The notes below the pieces were generated by a model. The model had not been told where the DNA came from. It did no database searches and saw only the letters and a program-made list of their open reading frames with translations. From Diaporthe sp. PMI_573 (taxonomy: Eukaryota > Ascomycota > Sordariomycetes > Diaporthales > Diaporthaceae), in assembly GCA_021399435.1 (NCBI GenBank), contig JAJTUP010000017.1, forward strand, positions 744,001 to 808,000: a stretch of 64,000 bases of DNA, in the 5' to 3' direction. This document shows positions 23,898-34,444 of the stretch, in pieces. Position 1 is the first letter of the stretch, and the number at the start of each line of letters is the position of its first letter. The translations under genes were made by a program, and so were the position numbers.

Positions 23898-24744
23898 TGT
23901 TGTTATTGGCACTCAATTCCTGTTCCGGAAGACTCAATAGAAGGGCTGCGTGGCAGGAAGTGACAGGCTAGATTCTAATGCGACCTTGGGAAAGGATACA
24001 GTTTTTCGGATGGAGGGCGGCAGATGGACTCGTGGTATCCATTTTCGGTACGTTTTTGTATATCCGAACACAACCAACACTGAGATATGTCTCGGCAGGT
24101 GCTACGCCACGGCAAATACCGGACCCACAGTCAAGACCAGGCCCTGGATTTTGGTCAGCCGCACAGCCGCAGCGAGTCCATGTTCACGTAAAATAGGCGC
24201 CAGAGCGATCGAAGCTCAGCACCTAGATCCACTTCGATAAGAGATTCGCACCAACAGTTGCAACACCCTGATGGAAATCTCCACTGTCTCCAGATCGCAT
24301 ACTACACATTAGATCCTTTGTTGTTGGATCGCCGAGAATATCCCGCCACCCCCTGTACCAAATGCCAGATGGTGCTCTAATTTAAGATTGCTTAATCGAC
24401 TTTCTAGGCACGCAGTCGCTGCCTATTCCCACTAGGCGTAACAATCAACTACAATGTGGCGATTCTCAGAGATCCACTACGTCTTTCTCTTGTTGGTAAA
24501 GGGCTGATCCTGGAGGCGCATGCAGGATTTCACACCATGAAGTCGGGATAAAAAAGTTTTGGTACTAAAAGATTCAATACTGATGGTAATTACGGGGATT
24601 GAGATATATGGGACTGCAAAACCTTCAGTCACTTCTCAACTCAACTGAAGCAATGAGAGTCTCTTTCATGAATCTTGTCTATAATTTTTTTTAAATTGTA
24701 GATTCAAGTTGTGACACCCGTAATTCCACGTTGCTTCTGAACCA
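23898..24744. other. Divergent intergenic region
   Basis: About 850 bp between the O-methyltransferase and the rhodopsin-like pseudogene. Short plus-strand ORFs at 23950-24240 have no motif. Confidence 0.4.
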
Positions 24745-26086
24745 ATGGCCGCTACAATGGCATCACCGAGCAGTACTATCAGCCAGGACAAGGGGCATAT
24801 GCTTCTCGTGCTCTGGTGGACCGAGGCGGGTGTTGCAACTGTCGTTGTCGGTCTCAGATTTTATACGCGCTATTCAATGTGAGCCATACTCATTGAGAAT
24901 TGGCTGATGCTCTTGGCACTGGTAGGTTGTCACCACACAAAACACAACAATGGGGAGACACTTCCAACACGAGCGGGTGAAACTACAGCAACTTCATTGC
25001 GAAGGTCAAGTTTCATAGTTAACATTTTTTTGTAGTTCCTTTTCTACGCCGCCTTAGCTTGCTCTTCGGTATTGGTCCACTACGGACTGGGACGCCATCA
25101 AGATGCTCTGACGCCCTCTGATATCCTGCAAGTCGCGAAATGGAACTGGATCCCGCAGCCGTTCAGCATCATGAATCTCGCCTTTGTTAAGCTCTCAATC
25201 TCGTTTCTTCTCCTGCGGATACTTGGTCCACATGCAAAGTGGTCCAAGTTATTTCTTCACGTCAACATGGTCCTCTTTACGCTCACCATGGTCGTCGCCA
25301 GCATCCTCACATTTGTTCAATGCGACCCACCTCGGGCTCTGTGGGAACCGGTCCCTGGGGCCAAGTGCTGGGATCCCTCCATCCAGGCCGGATACGCTAC
25401 CTTTGGTGGTTCATACAGTGCATTCTTGGATTTTGCATTGGCTTTGCTACCACTCACCATCCTTCGCGGATTGAAGTTGTCTTTGAGGAAGAAGATGGCC
25501 ATCGCGATGTTGTTGGGGGCAGGCATTCTGTAAGCTGAGCTGCCCACTTGTGTGAGCTGGCATTTCCCCTAGCCAGCACCCCGGCACGCAACCATTGGAT
25601 TGCATCAAGCCGTACTGCTTTAGAACTGCTTTAAAACTAATGAGTTCTCAATCCACTAGTTCCGGCATATTTGGCATCGTCAAGACAACATTGTCCAACA
25701 CCCTCGCCCTTCGGGCTGATATCAGCTGGCAAATAGTACCGCTGTACGGATGGGCTGGGACGGAGGTGTTTATCAACATCGTATGCGGGTCTCTGTCGAC
25801 TCTGAAGCCTCTCTACGACCGAGCTGTCCATAAGAAACCACTGCGCAAAAGTACCGGGCAGTATGAAAGCTACAGCACCGACCACTCGGGGGAGAAGTCA
25901 AATTCGGGAATCAAAAAGGATAACACCCACGGACAACATGGTCATTATTCATGTGCCGTTTCAACTGCTGAGATTATGCATGCGGGAATGGGTGTGGATG
26001 TTGAGGTGGAACATTGTGTCTACCAAGCAATGCCAACACAAACATACGGGCGTGCTTATGATATGAACGGAGACAATTGGGTATGA
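24745..26086 (+). pseudogene. Fungal rhodopsin-like (SAT4-type) seven-TM protein with in-frame TGA
   Basis: Coding blocks 24745-24921, 25036-25529 and 25660-26086 join cleanly (introns of 114 and 130 nt) into a 365-codon reading frame of the fungal rhodopsin-like membrane family. Family landmarks are GLRFYTRYS, WLMLLAL, VHYGLGRH, VAKWNWIPQP, the cysteine loop CDPPRALWEP, and GTEVFINIVCG with LSTLKPLY. A TGA at 24880-24882 interrupts the conserved first block, where relatives usually have an arginine codon (TR-x-x-R...DDW). The next bases still encode AILIENWLML in frame. A GTGAGC splice donor overlapping the stop was tested, but no acceptor keeps the downstream frame. This is best read as a nonsense mutation, or a sequencing error if the residue is in fact Arg. 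Confidence 0.8.
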
Positions 26087-26718
26087 TTGGGGGCAAGAAA
26101 CTCAAAGCAAATTCTGAGCACGTCACTCAATGTTTCTTGAGGTCGGACCATGTCCTACAATGTGCGATATTATTTTGGCCTTCTTACAAATCAAATCAAA
26201 AAGTAATCTAGGGCCTCTTCAATTATCCTCAACCAAACCCTGTGGAAAACCCTAAGTGATTTCGTTTTTTTTCTTTCAAATCCGTGTACGTACGCTTCTT
26301 AAGCTGTATGTAGGCGGTCCCTTCACACAGTGTTAAACGCTTAAATACCCGACGCTTTTTTTCTTTTAAAAAAGAAAAGAATGCCGATAACAGTACGTTT
26401 AAAATACGATTGTGGCACGTGGCCCAGAAAACATAGACAGCCTTGTGATAGCCGCACGGACAAGGCTAGCGAGAACCGCTTCTAGCAGCGCCATAGACTA
26501 GAACCGTCGACAGAAGTAGCCCAAGACTAATAATCGGGCGGAGAACCCTGATTGGTTGGCAGATGATCCGACAAAGGGAGCAGTAAATTGCAAATCCAGT
26601 GTCGCATGCACAAGACCATCAACGAGGTGCAAAGTCGCCACAACAAATGGTACCGATGAAAAATACAATTCACATAAGATTTTATGCCTTCAAAAGCTGT
26701 ATTATAAGCCCAGGTGCC
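26087..26718. other. Intergenic with one copy of a dispersed repeat
   Basis: Lies between convergent genes. Contains the repeat at 26280-26349 (listed separately) and a T-rich/A-rich tract near 26355-26380. No gene seen. Confidence 0.5.
26280..26349 (+). repeat. Dispersed repeat copy A, about 70 bp
   Basis: By eye this segment matches the reverse complement of 63323-63391 at about 64 of 69 positions, including a perfect shared core GTACGTACGCTTCTTAA and TATGTAGGCGGTCCCTTCA. The copies are 37 kb apart and inverted. Length and lack of coding suggest a transposon end or a short non-autonomous element. Confidence 0.75.
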
Positions 26719-28540
26719 CTATCTTGCCCCGAAATGCGACTTCCCAATAACTCCCAGCCCTCGAAGTCCCACCACTAATAGCCCAAATGCCGTGACTCCG
26801 AACGCAAAGTTCACCCAGGAGCCCGCCCTCAGCCCTTTCAATGAGGCCTCATCCCACGGCTGGACCTCTCGCACGTCCTGGATACCGACGCCCTTTTCCC
26901 TCGCCATCACAGCCATCTGCACCGCCGTTGCGATGGCTAGCCCGACCGCGCGGCCAAGTTGCATTGTCGTGAACAGCAGGCCTCCGCCGAGCGCCTGGTG
27001 CTCGGGAGGCAGGGTTAGAGACGTGAATAGAGCCAGACAAGGGCCCAGCATGTCGGCGCCAAAGGTTGACAGCATCATGGCCCAGAAGCCGTAGGCAAAG
27101 TAAGAAGTCGTCCTCGGAGGGATGGGCACAGCGAAGAGGAGTGATGAGACACTGACGCAGGCGGCGGAAGTGAGGAGGAGTGGCGAAGCCGGGATGCGAA
27201 GAAGCAGTTGGGATGCGATGGCAGCGGTGACAATTCCCGTGACTCCTGTGGGGATGAAACGAAGCGTTGTCTGAAGAGGGGACAGGCCCTGGTAATCTTG
27301 GTAGAAGGTTGTTGCGAAGATGAGGTAGCCGTTGAAGGAGGCATTAAAGAGGCCGTTGGTGAGTAGTGCCACGCCGAAACGCCGATCGATGCTGAAGATA
27401 GAGGGTTTCATGAGTGGTGTTCGTGTGGTTTTATTCTCGAGGTGGCGTTGCCAGAGGATGAAGAATGCAATGAGGAGAAACGATAGTATGATGAGGGCTG
27501 GAACCCAGGCCGTAGACCAGCCGACGACATTGCCTTGAGTGAGAGCAAAGAGTAGGCATAGGAGGCTAGTGGTGATGAGGAACGCCCCAACCCAATCCAC
27601 TGTTGCTCGTGCTGACATTCTCTCCTGGCGGTGGGTCTGTATGGGACTTGGTATGACGAGTAGTGCAGCAATAGTCACAGCCCCGGAGAGCATCGACATT
27701 GCACCGAACACCCATTTCCAGCTTGCGAACGAAGCAATGACGCCTCCAGTAATATTGCCAAAGACGCTTCCCAAAGGGGCGCCGGCGGCTGTGATTAATC
27801 CAAATTGAGCCTCAACCTTGGGATGATTCGTACTGAAGGTGTTGGTATTCTTGTGACTTACAATAAACAGTAAACGCATAAGTCTTGGCCTTCCCGGGCA
27901 AAAAAGCCGTGCCCAAAATACCGATTGCTGTCGGAACGTTGGCAGCGGCACCCTGTGGCAGTCAACACAAGGTTCTGGCATAAGTCTCAGGAAATACCCA
28001 CGAGCCCTTGTAGTCCCCTAAAAACATCAAACAAAATTTCGTTGGGTAAAAAGGGGTTCGCAGCTGTTGTGAGAGTCATCCAGGCGGTTCCGAATATGAA
28101 CACCTTACGTTTACCATAAAGATCTGCGATTCTTCCCCATAAAAGAAGAAAGCAGCCAAATGTAAGCATATATGCGGACACTATCCACTGCATTCGGCTT
28201 GCTGGTATGTCTAAAGCTTCCGCAATAGTTGGAAGTATGATGACAGCTGATTGAACGGCAAATGTCTGTAACCCATGTTAAGAAATCGATTTCGCTCAAA
28301 TGGAACTTGATGCAGGTTTACATTCAAAAATGTTGCTCCCGTCACCGTTGCCACAAGAGCGATAGATCTTGCCTTTGACGAGGGAAGTATTGGTGACGAG
28401 ACTGAGTCATGGCCCGCATCATGCTGTGCTTCAGGCTCGTCGGTTGATGGCTCGGGTTGTACCTTTTCGTGTAGTCCAGGCAAACTGGTTGTAGGTTGTG
28501 CCTTCTGATCAGAACTATGGTTTTCAGTGCTGGCAGTCAT
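26719..28540 (-). CDS. MFS transporter, DHA2-type drug:H+ antiporter
   Basis: Four exons: 28540-28322, 28265-28002, 27952-27862 and 27788-26719, with introns of 56, 49 and 73 nt and all phases matching; 547 residues. A polar N-terminal tail (about 55 residues, Glu/Pro/Ser-rich) precedes the first helix. Motif A is GRIADLYGKRK between helices 2 and 3. The antiporter motif C is seen as SAGAPLGSVFGNITGG. Length and helix count suggest 14 transmembrane segments, typical of exporters of toxins or metabolites at the plasma membrane. It is divergent to the P450 at 29678, which shares the promoter region, so export of a P450 product is conceivable. Confidence 0.88.
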
Positions 28541-29168
28541 TGAAATGGCAGCCAATCTCGCATTGCTGTCCTAAAATACGAAGCTGGAAGGAGCTTGAAA
28601 GGAACAATAGGATACTGCAATGTGTTGAGGAGACACCCAGCTAGAGTCGTTTATTCTAGCCGTTTGGTAGCCCAGGAAATCCCGAAGGATTGGTAATAAA
28701 CTATTCGAACCCCTCACTTGATTACTATACATATGCGCACGCGGTTGCAGAGTGGCCAGAATCAGGAATGTCATATATCTAGTCGCTATGCCATGTCTGC
28801 CGAGAAGGTAAACCTTATGTGACAGGTCAGATCCAGTCAAGGGATTCATGGCCAAGGCCTTCAAAGTTATGAGCTAGCCATCTGTAGTGGTCCGGTCAGT
28901 GGTGTATAGACCTGCCTCATAGAGTTTACTTTGTTGCGAATTGTGGAATCGACTGGGAAGCTGCGGCCAATCCACGAGTCCTGTTTACCGGTGGCCCCGC
29001 ATTGCATGGGAATTGTCATTCGATGCCAGACGTCCTTGGTCAGACCATTGCCTAGAATAATTTCCGTTACCTAAAAATATGCGACTTGTTTTCTCGGCAT
29101 TTTGCTTACAAGGCCATGGACTGGACGAGTGGGTTGGAAGAGCCGGGTAGGCCGGCTTTGGCTGATCA
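28541..29168. other. Divergent promoter region, left part
   Basis: Lies between the MFS gene and the MITE. No gene recognised. Confidence 0.4.
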
Positions 29169-29176
29169 ACGGAAGG

Positions 29177-29534
29177 CAGGGTTGTAAAATTATTCCTTAG
29201 TTTTTAGTCTTTTTAGTCTTAATTATACCTATAGACTAAAACTGAAAAACTAAGGATTAACTTAGTCTAGGCTAAAAGCACTAAAGATTATAGATCTATG
29301 CTGTGTACTAGTAGTGTAGGAGTTCCACCCCCAATACTATATTAAAACACTTATTGAGAAAATTTCTAACATTGATCCCTGCTTGCCCTATTATTTTTTA
29401 GAAAAAAGAATTAATCTTTAGTCTTTAGTTAATCCTTAGGACTGAATGGCCAGTCTTAGGTCAGGGTTAAGGACTAAAGGCTTAGTCTTAGCCCGGGCTA
29501 AAGAGTAAACTTATCCTCACTAATTTCAACCCTG
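29177..29534. mobile_element. hAT-type MITE, 358 bp
   Basis: The element starts CAGGGTTG and ends with its exact reverse complement CAACCCTG. The inverted similarity continues imperfectly for about 25 bp. It is flanked on both sides by the identical 8-bp ACGGAAGG (29169-29176 and 29535-29542), a target-site duplication of the length made by hAT transposases. The interior is AT-rich, non-coding and built of repeated TTTAGTC/CTTAGTC-like motifs on both strands, as in subterminal regions of hAT elements. It lies about 140 bp upstream of the P450 start, inside the divergent promoter shared with the MFS gene. Internal similarity to a full-length element cannot be tested here. Confidence 0.88.
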
Positions 29535-29677
29535 ACGGAAGGTAATGCCACGTCTATATCTGCCGAGCTCGATAATTTGGGAATCTATCTTGATCACCCT
29601 TCACATTATCCCTTGATCATTGCAACAGCAAAGAGAAACCTCAATATCCAGTACTGCCAAGTATTTACAATTTAAAC

Positions 29678-31375
29678 ATGTACAACGCCATCTGGGATAT
29701 ATTCAAGGCTTGTGGGGAACATTCATGGCTTTACTTGCTCATCCCCGGCCCCGTTCTGCTCGTTGTGTTTTCGCTCTGGAAATATTTCTACGCGCCTTAC
29801 GCATCGCCACTCGCTTGCATTCGAGGCCCAAAGAGCAAACACTGGTTCTATGGATTCCTCAATCCATCCGAGGCAAGAGGATTTCAGATGTCGCCGAAGC
29901 TTCTTGAGCACTGTTCAGAGTATGACGGGGTTTGGTATGCAACCTTCACAAATCGCAGGCCAACACTTGTTCTCGGGGATCAGGAGGCCATTGGCTACGT
30001 CCTAAACAATGCTCAGACATACGTAAGAGCCGAAGCACAAATGCGGGTGACAAGGCTCCTCTTCGGGGAAGGTCTGGTCGGCGTGGATGGTCCCCGACAC
30101 AAGAGACAGCGAAAGGTGGTCGGCCCAGCTTTCAGCAGTGCCGCAGTAGACGGAATGGCCCCCATCTTTTATCTAATGGCGGAAAAGCTTGCCAGCAACT
30201 GGGAGGCTGAATTGGCGAAAGACGAGAGGTTCGAAACAAACGCCTACCGGGATTTCGAAGCTTTGTCAATCGACATCATCGGGCTAGCAGGCTTCAAGTA
30301 CGATTTCAAGTCCCTTCAAGGGGAACGGTCTGACTTGGAAGCAGCCTTCGTGAATGTCACCAAGAGCGCTGCTACAGGCTCTGTCTATGCATCTCTGAGA
30401 GCACAGTTTCCATTAGTTGGAGCACTTGGCCATTTTCTGAGCAGGGAGCAGATACAGCTCGACCGCCACAAAAATGACATTGAGGAGATCAGTGAGAAGT
30501 TGGTCCAAGGAGCCAAGAGTATGATGAAGCAATCAGCTCAAACACTTGTCGAGACCGGCGATCACCAGAGTCACCAGAGCAGAGACGTATTGACACTCCT
30601 CGTACGGTCCAACATGTCAAGCGATGTGAAGGATCGTCTTCCTGAAAAGGAAATTGTGTCTTTGGTGCCAACATTCCTCTCTGGAGGGTATGACAACAAC
30701 GCAGCCGCCATGTCCTACGCCGTCTACGGCCTGACACAGTTCCCCAAAACTCAGGCCCGTCTGAGGGATGAGCTCCTGCATCCCCCAGCAGAATGCTCCA
30801 GCTGGCGCAACAGTCTCCGCGGTCTGGACTCCCTACCTTACCTCGACGCCGTGACGCGGGAAGTCCTCCGGCTTTACAGCCCCGCGCACTCGATCCCGCG
30901 CACCTGCGCTAGGGAGGACATCATCTCTCTCGGCAAGCCGATCCAGCTGCGCGACGGCACGTGGACCGAACAGATCCGCATCGCCGCGGGCGACGACATC
31001 GTGATACCGCAGAAATGGATGAACATTGACCCGAGCACGTGGGGCCCCGATGCGCATGTGTTCAAGCCGGAGCGCTGGATCGAGGATCAGGGGCATCCAT
31101 ACTACGCGGGCGGACTACCCCCGACATTCAAGAATTGCAAAAGCTCGGGGTGGAGCCATCTGATGACGTTTTCCATTGGACCTAGAAACTGCATCGGGTA
31201 TAGGATGGCGGTAGCCGAGTTCAAGGTTGGCCTTGCGGTTTTGGTGTCTAAGTTTGAGTTCTTGAAGCATGATGAGATGAAGCACGTCTATGGCGAGGTT
31301 CAGATTGTTGACAGACCGCGTGTTCATGGGAAACATGGTTATTGTATGCCTGTGTGGGTGAAAGCTGCAGGATGA
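29678..31375 (+). CDS. Cytochrome P450 monooxygenase, single exon
   Basis: An intronless frame of 565 residues from ATG 29678 (context AAACATGTA). Residues about 17-38 form a membrane anchor (WLYLLIPGPVLLVVFSLW), followed by CIRGPKSKHWFYG, the proline-rich hinge and the GP start typical of long fungal P450s. WxxxR is seen as HKRQRKVVGPAFS, ExxR as REVLR, the PERF-like segment as FKPERW, and the haem loop as FSIGPRNCIGYR with the cysteine ligand. The I-helix region reads LSGGYDNNAAAM: the usual acid-threonine pair for oxygen activation is D-N. It is ER-anchored; the substrate is unknown. It is divergent from the MFS exporter, with a MITE between them. Confidence 0.92.
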   Translation: MYNAIWDIFKACGEHSWLYLLIPGPVLLVVFSLWKYFYAPYASPLACIRGPKSKHWFYGFLNPSEARGFQMSPKLLEHCSEYDGVWYATFTNRRPTLVLGDQEAIGYVLNNAQTYVRAEAQMRVTRLLFGEGLVGVDGPRHKRQRKVVGPAFSSAAVDGMAPIFYLMAEKLASNWEAELAKDERFETNAYRDFEALSIDIIGLAGFKYDFKSLQGERSDLEAAFVNVTKSAATGSVYASLRAQFPLVGALGHFLSREQIQLDRHKNDIEEISEKLVQGAKSMMKQSAQTLVETGDHQSHQSRDVLTLLVRSNMSSDVKDRLPEKEIVSLVPTFLSGGYDNNAAAMSYAVYGLTQFPKTQARLRDELLHPPAECSSWRNSLRGLDSLPYLDAVTREVLRLYSPAHSIPRTCAREDIISLGKPIQLRDGTWTEQIRIAAGDDIVIPQKWMNIDPSTWGPDAHVFKPERWIEDQGHPYYAGGLPPTFKNCKSSGWSHLMTFSIGPRNCIGYRMAVAEFKVGLAVLVSKFEFLKHDEMKHVYGEVQIVDRPRVHGKHGYCMPVWVKAAG

Positions 31376-32054
31376 GGATTTCGTACTTCTTTCTTTTGGT
31401 ACCTCCCTACTCGGAAATGGGAAGGCAATGAGTTTGGTTCTGCACCCCATGAGATATAATCACAGATGAAGAAGCAGAGAAACACTGAAACGAGGCCAAT
31501 CAGGTTTACTAAACATTCCCGTGCGCATGTAGGGCTGAACTGATTAAAACTGGGTTATTGACTGAGGTGGTTAGGACGTGTATTTTAGGGAAGACTGCCT
31601 GGATAGCGTCTCTAAACTACCGATAGGACTACCACGGTGGTGTTCGTTCCGGAGAAAGTTTATTCTAGGAAGCTAAATGTCACTTTTCCTATGTTCACTA
31701 CGAGCTTTGCTCGGGCGCCCGCTATGTTGCCACAGCATCTATCCCCCCAACCTCTGATGGGATAGCTTCCCATAGGATAACCTCCTGGAGAATAATTTCC
31801 CATGGAAAGACTTCTGCGATATGACTCCCTATACCGCAGCTAGATAGAAGATGATCGAGCCACAGAGGGTCCCCACTGAAGCTTTTGTAATTCTTGAATG
31901 TGGCTGTGTTACTGTGATATTGTATGTGATACTCCAAGTATCAACGATTGTCATCCTAAGCCTTTCAACGTATAGTACCTGGTTAACATTCAGGAAACAA
32001 ACTTATCAAATTAAAGCGAGGTCTCGACGGACCTACCCTAATTATGTACGAGTT
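31376..32054. other. Intergenic with degenerate short repeats
   Basis: No gene. The part 31725-31850 holds a degenerate array (listed separately). Confidence 0.45.
31725..31850 (-). repeat. Degenerate ~18-20-bp repeat array, locus 1
   Basis: On the minus strand the motif CCTATGGGA(A/G)...TATCCC recurs with variation (GGAGGTTATCCTATGGGA, GGAAGCTATCCCATCAGA). Similar degenerate arrays occur near 48335-48410, 62510-62600 and 62905-63025. No coding potential. Confidence 0.5.
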
Positions 32055-33839
32055 TCACCACGGCGAATCAAGTGGCGGAAGTGCAACCACATTGCGACCC
32101 CGTCCGCGACCCCGTCCCAAGCCGGCAGTCCATGGCTGTCGCGCATTCTGTTGTTGTTGCCACCGCGTACTCCCCATCTCCTGACATAATTGCCTCGGCG
32201 TTTTCCCTGCTTTGTTAGGTTGGTCGAGCAAGGACTGTTCACTACCATCTCCTCCATATGCTCGAAGTTCTGGGGTTAGGGCCCTCATCATCGCATCTTG
32301 CGATCGGATGCGGTCTTCGGCAGACTGGTCCAGTGCAGAACGGCTTTGCGCCGCCGCCGCCACATGCAGTGGCGTGTTCCCCTGTCCATTGACATCATGT
32401 AGGATATGATCACGGGCGCCCTGTCCGGTTCTGGCGCCGGCTTCGTCGAGCAAGAAGCGTACCGTCTCGAGGTGTTGCGTCGACCGCGCTACAAGATGTA
32501 GCACCGTGTTGCCGTCGGCGTCCCGGTCACCAACGCTGGCGCCGTGCGCGAGTAGAAGCTTGCACAAGGCCATCATGCTCCTGCTGGGCCGCACCGCGTG
32601 CGCAGAAAGCAAGCAGTGCAACGGGGTTCGGCCGTTGTTTCCGCGTGCGCCAGCGCGTGCGCCTTTCTCACAGAGAAATTTGGTAACCTGGTAACTTATC
32701 TCGGGTGCGACGCCGGCGATGCTGCTGCGCACCGCATGGCGCAGTGGTGTATATCCCTGCGTGTCGGGACTATTGACCATCTCGGTGTCCTGGTCGGCCA
32801 GAAGCAGCTCCATGGTGCGCAAAATGTCGTCTGGAGCGGCCGCGGTCTCAGCCCAGTGGCCGCCGGCCGCCCAGTGAAGGGGCAGGCGGCCATGACTGTC
32901 ACGGCGCGATACCATGTCTTTCCATTCCACCCCCTCTCCTCGACGGTCCCGCAATTCCTCGATCCCGTCGAAATTGGCGAACAAGCTTGCAATGTGGAGT
33001 GGCGTGACATCCCAGGCAACATCGCTCGAGCCTTCGAAGAGACCGTTGGTGTCGACATAGATGGTCTTGGTGTGGACATCAGCACCCCCGTTAACCAGGC
33101 GTACGATCGTGTCAGCACTGGCACCAGAGACTGCAAGGCTCAGCACTGTTTCTATCGGCTGGTCCACCTTTGGGATGCTAGCAACCATAGTGAGCGGCTG
33201 CAGCGGCTCGGTCTCGCTAGGTGGAAAGATGGCGTCGGTAGCACGCGCGCCGTTAGAAAGAAGCAGACGAATCAACTCCCCTGAGTCATCGTTTTCGAGA
33301 TGTTTGCCGTAGCGATACCATGTTGCAGCCGAGAGAATAGCTGTATGGCCGTGGGCATCACGCTCTTTGGCTATTGTGTGTGCGTGTCCGAACCGACTCG
33401 CCCAGGGCGCGCGTTCGTCCATTAGGAAACGCACAGTATCCAGCTGAGCGTGTGCACAGGCGACGTGGAGAAGCCTGAAGCCTCGTGCATCAGGAGTTGG
33501 GATGACAGAGGGGTTGGCATCCCAGTGCTGCAGCATGACATCGAGAGCATCGGTGCATCCATGGGCGGCGGCTGTCCAGAAAGGATCGTCTAGCGGTATA
33601 TCGGCTGGTCCGAGCGATGACGGGTGTAAGGCGAGGTATCTTCTCAAGAGGACGACATCGTTCCGCTCGATGATGGCGCAGAGCAGGCCGGAATATTCTG
33701 TTTCGTGTAGAACTGAGCCGTCGTGATCACGCAGGGCGCATTCGCCCTCAGAAGTCCAATTTGGAAGGACTTGCGGCCTTCGTCTCTGGAATTCATGATA
33801 TGGCGCCAGTCGTTGCGTGGAACCAGATGGTGATGCCAT
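32055..33839 (-). CDS. Ankyrin-repeat protein
   Basis: A single exon of 594 residues from ATG 33839. After a polar N-terminus of about 90 residues there are about nine ankyrin repeats. The clearest are FRLLHVACAHAQLDTVRFL, VTPLHIASLFA, GRLPLHWAAGG, GYTPLRHAV, GRTPLHCLLSA, GNTVLHLVARS and GNTPLHVAAAA, each followed by a helix and a G-A-x turn. The C-terminus is low-complexity, with an RG-repeat (GRGRGRGR) and a Gln tract. Such proteins act as binding scaffolds; no enzymatic or membrane domain is present, so the partner is unknown. It is intact, with coding GC rising through the repeat region. Confidence 0.88.
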   Translation of the reverse strand: MASPSGSTQRLAPYHEFQRRRPQVLPNWTSEGECALRDHDGSVLHETEYSGLLCAIIERNDVVLLRRYLALHPSSLGPADIPLDDPFWTAAAHGCTDALDVMLQHWDANPSVIPTPDARGFRLLHVACAHAQLDTVRFLMDERAPWASRFGHAHTIAKERDAHGHTAILSAATWYRYGKHLENDDSGELIRLLLSNGARATDAIFPPSETEPLQPLTMVASIPKVDQPIETVLSLAVSGASADTIVRLVNGGADVHTKTIYVDTNGLFEGSSDVAWDVTPLHIASLFANFDGIEELRDRRGEGVEWKDMVSRRDSHGRLPLHWAAGGHWAETAAAPDDILRTMELLLADQDTEMVNSPDTQGYTPLRHAVRSSIAGVAPEISYQVTKFLCEKGARAGARGNNGRTPLHCLLSAHAVRPSRSMMALCKLLLAHGASVGDRDADGNTVLHLVARSTQHLETVRFLLDEAGARTGQGARDHILHDVNGQGNTPLHVAAAAQSRSALDQSAEDRIRSQDAMMRALTPELRAYGGDGSEQSLLDQPNKAGKTPRQLCQEMGSTRWQQQQNARQPWTAGLGRGRGRGRNVVALPPLDSPW

Positions 33840-34444
33840 GCGTAGGAGCGAGGAGGAAGGTACTTGGCTTGACTGTGTATGTGGGAACTAATTGGCGACC
33901 TGACAGGACGCCGCCTTATATTAGGGAACTTGTCCTTTGGTCGTCTGGGAGAGGGGGAGCTTCCATCGACACGGCCAAATTTGGCCTCACTGCAGGCTCC
34001 AATAGTCCGATCACGGCAGGATCACACTACAGAAGTGGGTATCATACTGATGAGGGAAATTAGTATGATGGCGATGCAATATCGCTCAACAAATACGACA
34101 ACAAGTAGACGGGCGCCATAAAAATTGACCATATCTATTGGTTGGGTCACGTACGAGTAAGATTTCGATGAGAAGTGGATTTGGGATTGTTGGTTGTAGG
34201 AGGGAACATTGAGTGCAGCCGAATGGCTGCAGCCCAAGCCCTCGTGCTCTAATTCACCACATCGATACCATGGACACCTGAGCAAAGCCTGACAACTCTC
34301 ATAGACGATCCATAGCCAATATATGCGGACAACCTTTCTTATGGTCTTGCAGCGGAGTTCAGCTATGGATCTCAGTGGTTGACTTTCTGTCAATGCTCCA
34401 TCCTGAAACGACTACCCTACGTAACTCTATCAAAGACGCCCCTT
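33840..34444. other. Intergenic, nothing recognised
   Basis: About 600 bp between two tandem minus-strand genes. Short ORFs have no motif. Confidence 0.4.

Noticed and set aside
24879..25035. GTGAGC donor removing the rhodopsin stop
   Set aside because: Splicing to the downstream acceptor shifts the frame, and no other acceptor keeps it while retaining the conserved helix.
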